From: an uncultured Coprococcus sp.
GTDB lineage: Bacteria; Bacillota; Clostridia; Lachnospirales; Lachnospiraceae
Direction of reading: 5' to 3'
Assembly: GCA_900548315.1 (NCBI GenBank)
Contig: URJU01000015.1
Coordinates: 1-22,062 of the forward strand
Length of the DNA: 22,062 bases
How positions within the stretch are numbered: position 1 is the first letter of the stretch; the number at the start of each line of letters is the position of its first letter. This document shows, in pieces, positions 1-8,289 of this stretch. A model generated the notes under the pieces. The model did no database searches and was not told the DNA's origin. It saw only the letters and a program-made list of their open reading frames with translations. The position numbers were made by a program, and so were the translations under genes.

Positions 1-29
1 GTGGGCTCGGAGATGTGTATAAGAGACAG
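1..29 (+). other. Nextera transposase adapter (not genomic)
   Basis: The first 29 bases match the Illumina Nextera read-2 transposase adapter, minus its first five bases. They end in the 19-bp Tn5 mosaic end (AGATGTGTATAAGAGACAG). This is library sequence left on the contig. Genomic sequence begins at about base 30. Confidence 0.97.
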
Positions 30-105
30 GTATATAATAACCATCACTTATGAACATAATTTGGACAAAAAATAAAGTAAGTATAAAGTTCGGTTAAGAG
101 AGTAT

Positions 106-142
106 AAAAAAGGGGACGGAGGTACCTGACCCCTCCGTCCCC
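106..142 (-). terminator. Rho-independent terminator after the AGCS symporter
   Basis: There is a perfect 11-bp stem (GGGGACGGAGG at 112-122 and its complement at 132-142) with a 9-base loop. On the minus strand it is followed by six T residues (106-111). It lies 12 bases past the stop codon of the symporter gene. The rest of 30-154 holds nothing else I can support. Confidence 0.9.
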
Positions 143-154
143 AGACTGAATATT

Positions 155-1873
155 CTACTTTGATGCTTTCTCTGCCTTGATGACAGACTGGAATTCCTTC
201 ATATCCTTTGCAATCTCACCGCTTAATGCCAGCAGGCAGATAAGGTTCGGGATCGCCATGAGCGCATTCGCTATATCTGAGAAGTTCCATACAAGATCCA
301 GTGATATCGTCGCGCCTACGTATACAACGAGCGAGAACACTATCCTGTATATCATATTGTACTTGTGCGACTTGAACAGGTACTCGAACGCCTTCTCTCC
401 GTGATACTCCCATCCAAGGATCGTGGAGAATGCAAAGAGCACAATTCCTATAGTTACGAGCCAGCCTCCCACCTTGCCAAGTGCAGAGCCAAATGACAGG
501 ATAGTGAGAGCCGCACCTTTTATGACTGTTGAGCAGGCAAATGTTCCATCCTCAGCAAATGTATAATGGTTTCCGGCTGCATCAGTCCATGTACCAGTAA
601 GACTTCCTATGGCCGCCTGACTCTCCTCCACCACAAGCTCACTTGCAAGCTTTGTATTCTCATCCTTGTTGAGTTCATCGGATGAAAGAACCGAAAGCGT
701 CAGGGTATTTGACGAATTGAATGTATCTGTCAAAATGAGCTGGTCATCTGTGAATTCATATGTATAATCCGTTGTGGTAGTCTTGTTGTCGGAATCAACT
801 GCCTCCACAGTAACCTCCGTTCCGCTCACCTGATAGCTGCCCTTTGTGCTGTTCTCCGTGATTCCAAGCACACCCGATGATGCAATACAGAGACCTGTGA
901 TGGTACATACTACTATGGTATCCCAGAATGTACCTGTCATATTGATGTAACCCTGACGGACAGGATTGTCTGTTGTGGCAGCTGCCGCTGTGATGGCCGC
1001 AGAGCCCATTCCGGCTTCATTTGAGAATACTCCTCTGGCAACACCGAATCTCATGGCGTTCATCATAGCTGCTGTGATCGTACCACACAGACCGCCACCG
1101 ACTGCCTTGACTGAGAATGCCATCTTGAATATCATGGCAACTCCTGCCGGAAGATTCTGGATATTGATGATTATTACAATAAGTCCGGCTACAACATAGA
1201 ATATCGCCATCAAAGGAACAACAACTGATGACACCTTAGATATGGTCTTGATTCCTCCAACTATTATAAGAAGGGCAAAAACCGTAAGTATGATTCCTGT
1301 CACATATGTAGGCACGCTGAATGTACTGCTAAGAGATTCGGATATGGAATTGGCCTGTGTCATATTTCCTATTCCAAATGAAGCGATGACTGCAAAGAGT
1401 GCAAACAGCCAGCCCAAGACTGCACCAAACTTCTTATGATTGAATGCCTTCTTCATAGTGTACATAGGGCCGCCGCTCATCTCGCCCTTGGCATTCACCT
1501 CACGATACTTGATAGCAAGCATACACTCTGAGAACTTGGATGTCAGACCAAATGCTGCGGATATCCACATCCACACCAGTGCTCCCGGACCTCCCGATAC
1601 CATGGCCGTTGCAACACCAACGATATTTCCCGTTCCTATGGTTGCAGCAAGCGCGGTGGTAAGTGCCGAAAATGGTGACACGTCTCCGGTTCCTCTGCTC
1701 TTTGTCCTTGCCTCCTTGCTAAGTGTACTCTTCAGCGCATAGCCGAGGTTCCTCCAAGGAAGAAATCCTGTTCTGATCGTCAGAAATATTCCCGTTCCAA
1801 CCAGAAGCACCAACATGACCGGTCCCCAGACAAATCCATCCACCGCCGACACGATCTCATTTAACTTTTCCAT
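155..1873 (-). CDS. Sodium/alanine:cation symporter (AGCS family) with an inserted extracellular domain
   Basis: This is an integral membrane symporter of the AGCS family (AlsT/DagA type), which imports alanine or glycine with Na+. The hallmark conserved regions are present: a GTGNIVGVATA segment near residue 80 and FSNEAGMGSAAI near residue 283. Hydrophobic segments run along most of the 572 residues. I chose the ATG at 1873 because AGGAGG lies 7 bases upstream. An in-frame ATG at 1903 lacks such a site and would add 10 residues. The protein is about 100 residues longer than typical members (around 450-480). The excess is one block, residues about 336-449, of Thr/Asp/Gly-rich, beta-like sequence between late membrane segments. 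It includes a GTW...YTFAEDGTF stretch. The gene ends in a strong terminator and appears monocistronic. Family assignment is firm; the substrate (Ala or Gly) is inferred. Confidence 0.93.
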   Translation of the reverse strand: MEKLNEIVSAVDGFVWGPVMLVLLVGTGIFLTIRTGFLPWRNLGYALKSTLSKEARTKSRGTGDVSPFSALTTALAATIGTGNIVGVATAMVSGGPGALVWMWISAAFGLTSKFSECMLAIKYREVNAKGEMSGGPMYTMKKAFNHKKFGAVLGWLFALFAVIASFGIGNMTQANSISESLSSTFSVPTYVTGIILTVFALLIIVGGIKTISKVSSVVVPLMAIFYVVAGLIVIIINIQNLPAGVAMIFKMAFSVKAVGGGLCGTITAAMMNAMRFGVARGVFSNEAGMGSAAITAAAATTDNPVRQGYINMTGTFWDTIVVCTITGLCIASSGVLGITENSTKGSYQVSGTEVTVEAVDSDNKTTTTDYTYEFTDDQLILTDTFNSSNTLTLSVLSSDELNKDENTKLASELVVEESQAAIGSLTGTWTDAAGNHYTFAEDGTFACSTVIKGAALTILSFGSALGKVGGWLVTIGIVLFAFSTILGWEYHGEKAFEYLFKSHKYNMIYRIVFSLVVYVGATISLDLVWNFSDIANALMAIPNLICLLALSGEIAKDMKEFQSVIKAEKASK

Positions 1874-2068
1874 ACAACCGCCTCCTCTTTCCAGGTTATC
1901 CATATCATCCGACCCGGCACTCCCCTCATTTTTGTCCCGAATCAGTTTATATACCCGTAAATTTACTGTATTTTTGCCACAAAGTCCAGAGTATTGTGGT
2001 GTTATGGTTATTTTCCTTTATTAATTAAGTTATGTGGACGGTTGGCAAAATATTATGCGGTATGGTGG

Positions 2069-3274
2069 TCATTTAAAATTCACCGTTATCGGACATATCT
2101 CCGCCTTAGTTCCAACTCTCATATCAGGGCCAAACACGCCGACTCCGGATGTCACTATGTTATGCATGCCGTCAATATTCAGGTAACCGCAGGAATTTTC
2201 CCACATCATCGCCACAAGTATGTTGCCTGGGAACATTTGTCCGTCATGGGTGTGTCCACACAGATCCATATCCACACCTGCCGACGACAGCTCCTCCAGC
2301 TCCTTGGGTTCATGATCAATGACTATGATAGGTTTTGATTTGTCCATATTTTCCGTAATCTCGTCCGCGGATGCTCTGTCTGTGACTCCATTTCCCGGTC
2401 TGTGGGCATCGCGGCGACCATAGATATATATGGAATCGTTTATCAGCACTCCCTCATCACGAAGAAGTGTGATTCCCGCTTTCTCTATAAACTCGTCCAT
2501 CTCCGGACTGCTGGTCTTCTCCTTCTGTCCGCCAAATGTAAATCCGGCAAGCACCTGCTCCTGTATATCATGGTTGCCGTAGCAGGCATACACTCCATAC
2601 TTTGATTTGATCCCCCGGAGTATTTTCTCAAGCTCCTCCGGCTGGTCAACGGCTTCCCATTCGTTGTCAAATATATCACCCGCTATCAGCACCAGATCTG
2701 CGTCCTGCTTATTTATGGAATTCACTATTCTTTGAACCTGCCTGACGCCTATGTTGTATCCAAGATGAAGATCTGCAACCAGCACTATCTTCATGGAATC
2801 CATCTTCTGACCATTCTCATCCCGTGCTTCCTTATTGATGGTCACATCATAAGGCGTCACCCGCACAAGTCTCGCATTTACCACTCCCCAGAATGATATA
2901 CACAGGATGAGTGTTGCGCACACACAGCCTACTATCCTGCGAACCCGCGGCACACATATCTTATCTTTGCTCACTCTGAATACATGAAGCAGAAGGAATC
3001 TTCCAAGTTCGGCTATCACTATGAAAAATATCATATAAAGCAGAACACCCAGCCAGTAATTTCCAACCAGTTTCATACCACGCCTAAACCTGCCCTGTGG
3101 CAGAAAGAATGCGATCACCAGTGCCGATGCCAGAAATGCATATAGCACTATCGGGACTATCCAGCCCTTCTTGCCTTTGAGTTTTGGAAAATATGCCTGT
3201 ACCCAGCCCTTTATTCTCCAGAACAAATATATATTTAACGCTATGTAAAAAGGTGCAATAAAAATTGCTATCAT
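2069..3274 (-). CDS. Membrane-anchored metallophosphoesterase (YkuE/YaeI-like)
   Basis: This is a calcineurin-type phosphoesterase of 401 residues. It has about four N-terminal membrane segments (roughly residues 1-20, 38-58, 72-98, 111-131) followed by the catalytic domain. All metal-binding motifs are visible in order: ADLH (D168, H170), GDIFD (D200, D203), GNHD (N234, H235), DHEP (H321) and GHTH (H341, H343). The fold with several leading membrane spans is common in Firmicute paralogues related to YkuE and YaeI, some of which act on lipid or nucleotide phosphodiesters; the substrate here is unknown. The start at 3274 is supported by AAAGGAGA six bases upstream. The longer reading from 3370 adds a Lys/Arg/Cys-rich stretch without a ribosome site. 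It stands alone between two minus-strand genes. I found no clear terminator after it. Confidence 0.9.
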   Translation of the reverse strand: MIAIFIAPFYIALNIYLFWRIKGWVQAYFPKLKGKKGWIVPIVLYAFLASALVIAFFLPQGRFRRGMKLVGNYWLGVLLYMIFFIVIAELGRFLLLHVFRVSKDKICVPRVRRIVGCVCATLILCISFWGVVNARLVRVTPYDVTINKEARDENGQKMDSMKIVLVADLHLGYNIGVRQVQRIVNSINKQDADLVLIAGDIFDNEWEAVDQPEELEKILRGIKSKYGVYACYGNHDIQEQVLAGFTFGGQKEKTSSPEMDEFIEKAGITLLRDEGVLINDSIYIYGRRDAHRPGNGVTDRASADEITENMDKSKPIIVIDHEPKELEELSSAGVDMDLCGHTHDGQMFPGNILVAMMWENSCGYLNIDGMHNIVTSGVGVFGPDMRVGTKAEICPITVNFK

Positions 3275-3487
3275 CTTTTGTCTCCTTTGTTTCTCTGACT
3301 GCGGCTTCCATCTGCACTTGTGCACTTGGCTCTGACAAATCACACATATTGATAGCAGCCCTATATACAATCATAATTTAATCATAAATAATATACTCCC
3401 AACACCCCACATATACAAACTTAATAAATCGTAATTCCCCGTCATCTCCTAACTTGCGTTGCATTTAAATTTTTCCTAAATCCGCAT

Positions 3488-3538
3488 AAAAAATAGCCCG
3501 AAAGATACAAAATCTATAAGATTTGTATCTTCCGAGCC
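3488..3538 (-). terminator. Rho-independent terminator after ileS
   Basis: A long stem around GAAGATACAAA and its complement (about 3496-3538, with one bulge and two wobble pairs) is followed on the minus strand by TATTTTTT. It starts about 20 bases after the ileS stop codon. Confidence 0.85.
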
Positions 3539-3560
3539 ACATTCTGTTCTATCGCATCCC

Positions 3561-6500
3561 TTAGTCGTTCTTCTTAACTCCAAGAGTCACTTTCTCGCCG
3601 TTAATGTTCCACTCCTTAGAGTAACCATCCACTGAACCAGTGATGATCTCTGTTGCCATAACGTCGCCGATGATGGCATCCGCATTTGCTGCGATGATGT
3701 CATTTGCCTTCTGGCTGCCATCAGCATATACGGTGATCTTGTCCATAACCTCGAATCCAGCCTCTTTTCTCATAGTCTGAACCTTGGATACTATCTCACG
3801 GACAAATCCTTCCTCAAGAAGCTCCTCTGACAGGTTTGTATCAATGACTACTGTCACACCACCGTCTGCCTCAGATACGAAACCGTCCATCTGAGCCATG
3901 TCGATCAGAAGATCAGCCTCAGTGAGTACTATCTCCTCCCCGTCTGCCTCAAACTTCAGAGCGCCCTCTGCCTTGAGTTCTGCCATGGCTGCGTTGCCAT
4001 CCAGTGCTGACAGATGCTCCTTGATCTTTCCAAGGTGCTTGCCGTACTTAGGTCCGACTGTACGGAGCTGTGGTTTGAAACTGTATGTTGTGTAAGCACT
4101 TACATCATCATCGAACTCAACGTTCTTCACGTTCAGCTCATCCTCGATGATAGCCTTCTCCTCACCGAAAAGTTTCTTGTCAGCCTTGACATACATCTTG
4201 CCGATTGGCTGTCTGTTCTTGATATTTGCTGTATTTCTTGCTGCACGTCCCAGAACAACGATCTTCAGGATCTCGTCCATAGCAACCTCAAGCTCTGGAT
4301 CGATCATCTTCTCATCCACCTCAGGGAATGAGCACAGATGAACGGAGAGAGGTGCATCCTTATCTATATTTCTAACCAGATTCTGGTAAATATCCTCTGC
4401 CATGAATGGGAGCATAGGAGCTACTGTCTGTGCTATAGTAACGAGCGCTGTGTAAAGTGTCATGTAAGCATTTACCTTGTCCTGCTCCATGCCCTTTGCC
4501 CAGTATCTCTCACGGCCACGACGGACATACCAGTTACTCATGTCATCCACAAACTCCTCGAGAACTCTTGTTGTCTCAGGGATCTTGTATGCGCCAAGAT
4601 TTGCGTCAACTGCCTTGACTGTTGAGTTCAGCTTGGACAGGAGCCACTTATCCATAAGTGACAGCTTATCGTAGCAGAGCTCATGCTCAAGTGGATTGAA
4701 GTTGTCTATATTTGCATAGAGTACATAGAACGCATATGTGTTCCACAGTGTACCCATGAACTTTCTCTGACACTCAACAACCGCATCCTCATGGAATCTG
4801 TTAGGAAGCCATGGTGCTGAGTTGCTGTAGAAGTACCATCTGATGGCATCTGCACCGTATTTGTTCAGAGCCTCCATAGGATCTACCGCATTTCCCTTGG
4901 ACTTACTCATCTTCTGTCCGTCCTTATCCTGGACATGTCCGAGAACGATTACGTTCTTAAACGGAGCCTTGTCGAACAGCAGTGTTGAGATCGCCATAAG
5001 TGAGTAGAACCATCCTCTTGTCTGGTCAACTGCCTCACTGATGAAGTCAGCAGGGAAGTGTTTCTCAAATATATCCTGATTCTCAAATGGATAGTGCCAC
5101 TGTGCAAATGGCATTGATCCTGAATCGAACCAGCAGTCGATAACCTCTGTGACTCTGTGCATCTGCTTGCCACACTCAGGACACTTGATGGTTACAGCGT
5201 CGATGAACGGACGGTGAAGCTCGATGTTCTCAGGGCAGTTGTCACTCATCGAACGGAGCTCTTCCTTTGATCCGATGGCATGTCTGCATCCACATTCACA
5301 CTCCCAGATGTTCAGCGGAGTACCCCAGTAACGGTTTCTTGAAAGTCCCCAGTCCTGAACATTCTTCAGCCAGTCGCCGAAACGACCCTTACCGATGCTC
5401 TCCGGGATCCAGTTTACAGTGTCATTATTCTTAACCAGCTTGTCTCTTACCGCTGTCATCTTGATGAACCATGTATCTCTTGCGTAGTAGATAAGTGGTG
5501 TGTCACATCTCCAGCAGTGTGGATACTCATGCTCGAACTTAGGCGCATCGAAGAGAAGTCCTCTTGCGTCCAAATCCTTCAGTACCTCAGGGTCTGCATC
5601 CTTTACAAACATTCCGGCAAATGGAGTCTCCTCAGTGAGGTCGCCCTTGCCATCTACAAACTGTACAAATGGAAGATCATAGTTTCTTCCAACATTTGCA
5701 TCGTCCTCACCAAATGCAGGTGCGATATGAACGATACCGGTACCATCTGTCATAGTTACATAGGTGTCACATGTGATGAAGTGACCCTTCTTGTGCTGTT
5801 TCTCACATACAGGCTTTACGCACTCATAGAGTGGCTCATACTCCTTGTACTCAAGATCCTTACCGACGTATGTCTCAAGAACCTCGTATGCAGGAACTGC
5901 TGCCTGATCGTCTGCAGCTTCCTTTGCAAGACCGCCGAGAACCTTGTCTGCAAGCGCCTGCGCAAGATAATATGTGTAGCCGTCTGCTGCCTTAACCTTC
6001 ACGTATGTCTCATCTGGATTTACACAGAGTGCTACGTTTGAAGGAAGTGTCCAAGGTGTTGTTGTCCATGCGAGGAAATATGCGTCCTCCCCGATAACCT
6101 TGAATCTTACTACTGCTGAACGCTCCTTGACTGTCTTGTATCCCTGTGCCACCTCATGGCTTGAAAGAGGTGTTCCACATCTTGGACAGTAAGGCACGAT
6201 CTTGAATCCCTTGTACAGAAGTCCCTGATCCCAGATCTTCTTCAGCGCCCACCACTCTGACTCAATGAAGTCATCATGGTATGTTACATATGGGTTGTCC
6301 ATATCTGCCCAGAAACCAACCTTGCCTGAGAACTCTTCCCACATGCCTTTGTATTTCCATACGGACTCCTTACATTTCTGGATAAATGGCTCCAGTCCGT
6401 ACTCCTCTATCTGCTCCTTACCGTCGATCCCCAAGAGTTTTTCAACCTCGAGCTCAACAGGCAGACCGTGTGTATCCCATCCGGCCTTTCTGACTACGTT

Positions 6501-6731
6501 ATGTCCCTTCATTGTCTGATATCTAGGGATCATATCCTTGATTACACGTGTAAGAACGTGTCCGATATGTGGCTTACCATTTGCTGTTGGAGGGCCATCA
6601 TAGAATGTGTATGTTGGCAGATCCTTTGTCTCTTCAACACTCTTCTCAAATACCTGATTTTCTTTCCAGAAGTCCAATACCTTCTGCTCTCTGTTCACGA
6701 ATTCCAGTTTAGTCGAAACCTTGTCGTACAT
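3561..6731 (-). CDS. ileS: Isoleucyl-tRNA synthetase
   Basis: This class I aminoacyl-tRNA synthetase charges tRNA-Ile in the cytoplasm. The full 1056-residue length fits the longer, eukaryote-like IleS2 group found in many Clostridia. Signature motifs are intact: HIGH at residues 55-58 and KMSKS at 607-611. The CP1 editing domain contains WTTTPWTLPSN (222-232). Cysteine pairs occur at CPRC (182-185), CWRC (406-409), CECGC (478-482) and CPEC (517-520). The editing/catalytic junction DQTRGWFYSL follows at 569-578, with an anticodon-binding region towards the C terminus. The ATG at 6731 has AAAGGAAAG five bases upstream. Expression is governed by the Ile T-box leader upstream. IleS2 enzymes are often less sensitive to mupirocin, but the HIGH motif here is canonical, so the altered-motif hyper-resistant form is not indicated. 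No truncation or frameshift is seen. Confidence 0.98.
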   Translation of the reverse strand: MYDKVSTKLEFVNREQKVLDFWKENQVFEKSVEETKDLPTYTFYDGPPTANGKPHIGHVLTRVIKDMIPRYQTMKGHNVVRKAGWDTHGLPVELEVEKLLGIDGKEQIEEYGLEPFIQKCKESVWKYKGMWEEFSGKVGFWADMDNPYVTYHDDFIESEWWALKKIWDQGLLYKGFKIVPYCPRCGTPLSSHEVAQGYKTVKERSAVVRFKVIGEDAYFLAWTTTPWTLPSNVALCVNPDETYVKVKAADGYTYYLAQALADKVLGGLAKEAADDQAAVPAYEVLETYVGKDLEYKEYEPLYECVKPVCEKQHKKGHFITCDTYVTMTDGTGIVHIAPAFGEDDANVGRNYDLPFVQFVDGKGDLTEETPFAGMFVKDADPEVLKDLDARGLLFDAPKFEHEYPHCWRCDTPLIYYARDTWFIKMTAVRDKLVKNNDTVNWIPESIGKGRFGDWLKNVQDWGLSRNRYWGTPLNIWECECGCRHAIGSKEELRSMSDNCPENIELHRPFIDAVTIKCPECGKQMHRVTEVIDCWFDSGSMPFAQWHYPFENQDIFEKHFPADFISEAVDQTRGWFYSLMAISTLLFDKAPFKNVIVLGHVQDKDGQKMSKSKGNAVDPMEALNKYGADAIRWYFYSNSAPWLPNRFHEDAVVECQRKFMGTLWNTYAFYVLYANIDNFNPLEHELCYDKLSLMDKWLLSKLNSTVKAVDANLGAYKIPETTRVLEEFVDDMSNWYVRRGRERYWAKGMEQDKVNAYMTLYTALVTIAQTVAPMLPFMAEDIYQNLVRNIDKDAPLSVHLCSFPEVDEKMIDPELEVAMDEILKIVVLGRAARNTANIKNRQPIGKMYVKADKKLFGEEKAIIEDELNVKNVEFDDDVSAYTTYSFKPQLRTVGPKYGKHLGKIKEHLSALDGNAAMAELKAEGALKFEADGEEIVLTEADLLIDMAQMDGFVSEADGGVTVVIDTNLSEELLEEGFVREIVSKVQTMRKEAGFEVMDKITVYADGSQKANDIIAANADAIIGDVMATEIITGSVDGYSKEWNINGEKVTLGVKKND

Positions 6732-6780
6732 GTCGTCTTTCCTTTCTGTGATAATTTATTTCCAAATAATACCGCACCAT

Positions 6781-6822
6781 CTGATGTAAGTGATCCGATG
6801 TGCGTGATCTGATGTACCGCCT
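6781..6822. repeat. Three tandem 14-bp repeats in the ileS leader
   Basis: The plus strand reads CTGATGTAAGTGAT, CCGATGTGCGTGAT, CTGATGTACCGCCT back to back. They share (C)(T/C)GATGT and drift in the last six bases. They lie between the T-box terminator and the ileS start codon. Confidence 0.7.
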
Positions 6823-6840
6823 TTCAGCGATATTAGTATC

Positions 6841-6877
6841 AAAAAAGCCCTTCGTCGTAATCAGGACGAAGGGCTTT
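6841..6877 (-). terminator. T-box attenuator terminator
   Basis: A perfect 13-bp stem (AAAGCCCTTCGTC and complement) with an 8-base loop, then a run of six T residues on the minus strand. It is the regulated terminator of the ileS leader. Confidence 0.93.
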
Positions 6878-7093
6878 AAGTTCGTTATACCACCTATTAC
6901 TTACATACTAACATATGCGCTCCCCTTAACGCAGGAAATACGTCAGAGCCTACTTGAGTAATTCTCTTTGGGTCTGCAACTCCAGAGTGATATTCCAATA
7001 GTCTCTACTGTCACCGGGCTCGCACCGCCCCCGGCTCGCTGCTGATCTCGCAGACTCTGTACTGTCTCTGTCATCGTTTTTATCATCTATCCA
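6841..7093 (-). promoter_or_regulatory. T-box riboswitch, isoleucine-specific, upstream of ileS
   Basis: This is a leader RNA that senses uncharged tRNA-Ile and permits transcription into ileS. On the minus strand, Stem I closes with GTCTGC near its 5' base and GCAGAC near its 3' base. The specifier is ATC (6989-6991), an Ile codon followed by the usual A. The T-box sequence AATAGGTGGTATAACG (6883-6898) carries TGGT, complementary to the ACCA end of tRNA-Ile. Immediately downstream is a strong intrinsic terminator: a 13-bp stem (6844-6856 with 6865-6877) and six T residues (6841-6846). The 5' limit is inferred from the promoter -10. The sequence from 6732 to 6840 is untranslated spacer that includes a small tandem repeat. 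Confidence 0.93.
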
Positions 7094-7099
7094 TTCCTT

Positions 7100-7127
7100 A
7101 GTATAGCAAGTATTCATGGTTTGTCAA
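7100..7127 (-). promoter_or_regulatory. Promoter of the T-box/ileS transcript
   Basis: The minus strand carries a perfect -35 TTGACA (7122-7127), a 16-bp spacer, and -10 TATACT (7100-7105). It sits just upstream of the T-box Stem I, so the RNA should start near 7093. Confidence 0.85.
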
Positions 7128-7194
7128 TTGAAGAATTATCAATTTTTCCATGATTTATCTAAGATTTTCTTTTAGTCGCTGTCATCTTATAGCA

Positions 7195-8145
7195 TTAGTA
7201 CACATAGAGATCATAATCAACCAAATACCACTTGCTGCCGGATTTTATGACCGTATATTCTATCTCTCCATCCGCATCACTTTCTGATCCCTTTATCTTG
7301 ACATCCATGTCAATCTCACGACATTCATCCACCTTGATATCAACATCAAGCATATCAAATGTCTTGTTCACCTCTTCTATCTCGTCTTTTTCGTACTTGT
7401 CCTCTGATCTGTCCTCTATCTTGATACTCTTTACATTTCCAACCGCATCTTTCATGTCCTGAACTTCGTCATTGAACTGATCCTCAACATAGTTATCACC
7501 CCAGGTCTTGTTGTAAAGCTCATAGTAATCATCATTCATCAGTTCGATCATGGCCTTTACATCGCCTTTCTCGTACGCTTTCGCCAGCTCATCTCCGACA
7601 TTTGACGCACTTTTGTGACCATTACCGCCTGAAAGCAATATGATCAAAACAATGACCACAACTATAGCTATAGCTACTATTCCGCCTATTACTGCAATGA
7701 ACTTCTTATTAAGCTTTTTACCCGGCTGCATATCCGATCCTTGTGGAACACCAAACGGCTGTCCCTGCTGTCCATACGGCTGCTGCGCAAATCCGCCGTA
7801 TTGTCCCGGCTGTTGGAACTGATTAAATCCGCCATACTGATTCTGCTGATCCGGCTGTCCTGCCTGCTGGAACTGATTAAATCCGCCATACTGATTCTGC
7901 TGATCCGGCTGTCCTGCCTGTTGGAACTGTCCAAATCCGCTATATTGATTCTGCTGTCCTGCCTGCTGGAACTGTCCAAATCCGCCATACTGTCCCTGCT
8001 GCTCTGGCTGACTCGGATTCACATTCTGCGCACCTGTCTGCGCATTTGAAAAAGCATTTACCCCCGGTGACGTGAGCACTGTGGTTCCTCCAAAGTCTTC
8101 ATCTTCATCTGTGTTTCCAAATCCATTCATATTATTTTCGTCCAT
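7195..8145 (-). CDS. Single-span membrane protein with Gln/Gly/Phe-rich repeats and an extracytoplasmic domain
   Basis: I do not recognise a named family. The 316-residue protein has four parts. Residues 1-30 form an acidic start containing FGGTTVLT (18-25). Residues about 49-138 form a low-complexity region built on repeats of the type QYGGFNQFQQAGQPDQQN (18 residues, 54 bp). A Lys-flanked transmembrane helix follows at about 149-172. The C-terminal domain (173-316) is rich in Asp/Glu/Lys and resembles small NTF2-like (DUF4878-type) extracytoplasmic domains, with an AKAYEKGD start and a KWYLVDYD end; this resemblance is a judgement by eye. With the positive-inside rule the repeats are cytoplasmic. 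The start at 8145 has AAAGGAGAG four bases upstream; the longer reading from 8196 lacks one. A possible promoter is TGGACA (8247-8252) with TACCAT (8224-8229), 17 bp apart. It appears monocistronic. Confidence 0.85.
   Translation of the reverse strand: MDENNMNGFGNTDEDEDFGGTTVLTSPGVNAFSNAQTGAQNVNPSQPEQQGQYGGFGQFQQAGQQNQYSGFGQFQQAGQPDQQNQYGGFNQFQQAGQPDQQNQYGGFNQFQQPGQYGGFAQQPYGQQGQPFGVPQGSDMQPGKKLNKKFIAVIGGIVAIAIVVVIVLIILLSGGNGHKSASNVGDELAKAYEKGDVKAMIELMNDDYYELYNKTWGDNYVEDQFNDEVQDMKDAVGNVKSIKIEDRSEDKYEKDEIEEVNKTFDMLDVDIKVDECREIDMDVKIKGSESDADGEIEYTVIKSGSKWYLVDYDLYVY
7829..7981. repeat. Coding tandem repeats (54, 54 and 45 bp)
   Basis: Near-identical units begin CCGCCATACTGATTCTGC at 7829 and 7883. 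A shortened, slightly diverged unit starts at 7937. They are in frame and encode the Gln-rich repeats of the overlapping gene. The 45-bp unit lacks nine bases (three codons), so copy loss or gain keeps the frame. Confidence 0.9.
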
Positions 8146-8289
8146 ATTACTCTCCTTTTGTACTAGATTTACTCCAAATATCAATGTCGATCCCATTTTT
8201 CTAAATTACGTTTATCTTATATAATGGTAGCATTTTATATGTTATATGTCCATTTAAAATACTTATTTACCAGGATATTTTTTCAGAGA

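Noticed and set aside
5517..6041. 174-codon plus-strand frame inside ileS
   Set aside because: It is fully antisense to a conserved essential gene and its Cys/Leu-rich product resembles nothing.
3561..6731. ileS as a mupirocin hyper-resistance allele
   Set aside because: The long IleS2-type form is normal in Clostridia and its HIGH motif is canonical.
7125..7160. Weak AATTG/CAATT hairpin after the 7195 gene as a terminator
   Set aside because: The stem has only about 5 bp and no T-run, and it overlaps the ileS promoter -35.
7741..8049. Open frames on the plus strand opposite the Gln-rich repeats (Leu/Ser-rich or Ala-Ile-Leu-rich proteins)
   Set aside because: They are antisense shadows of the repeat codons, without ribosome sites. 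The minus-strand frame has a membrane helix, a domain and a good ribosome site.
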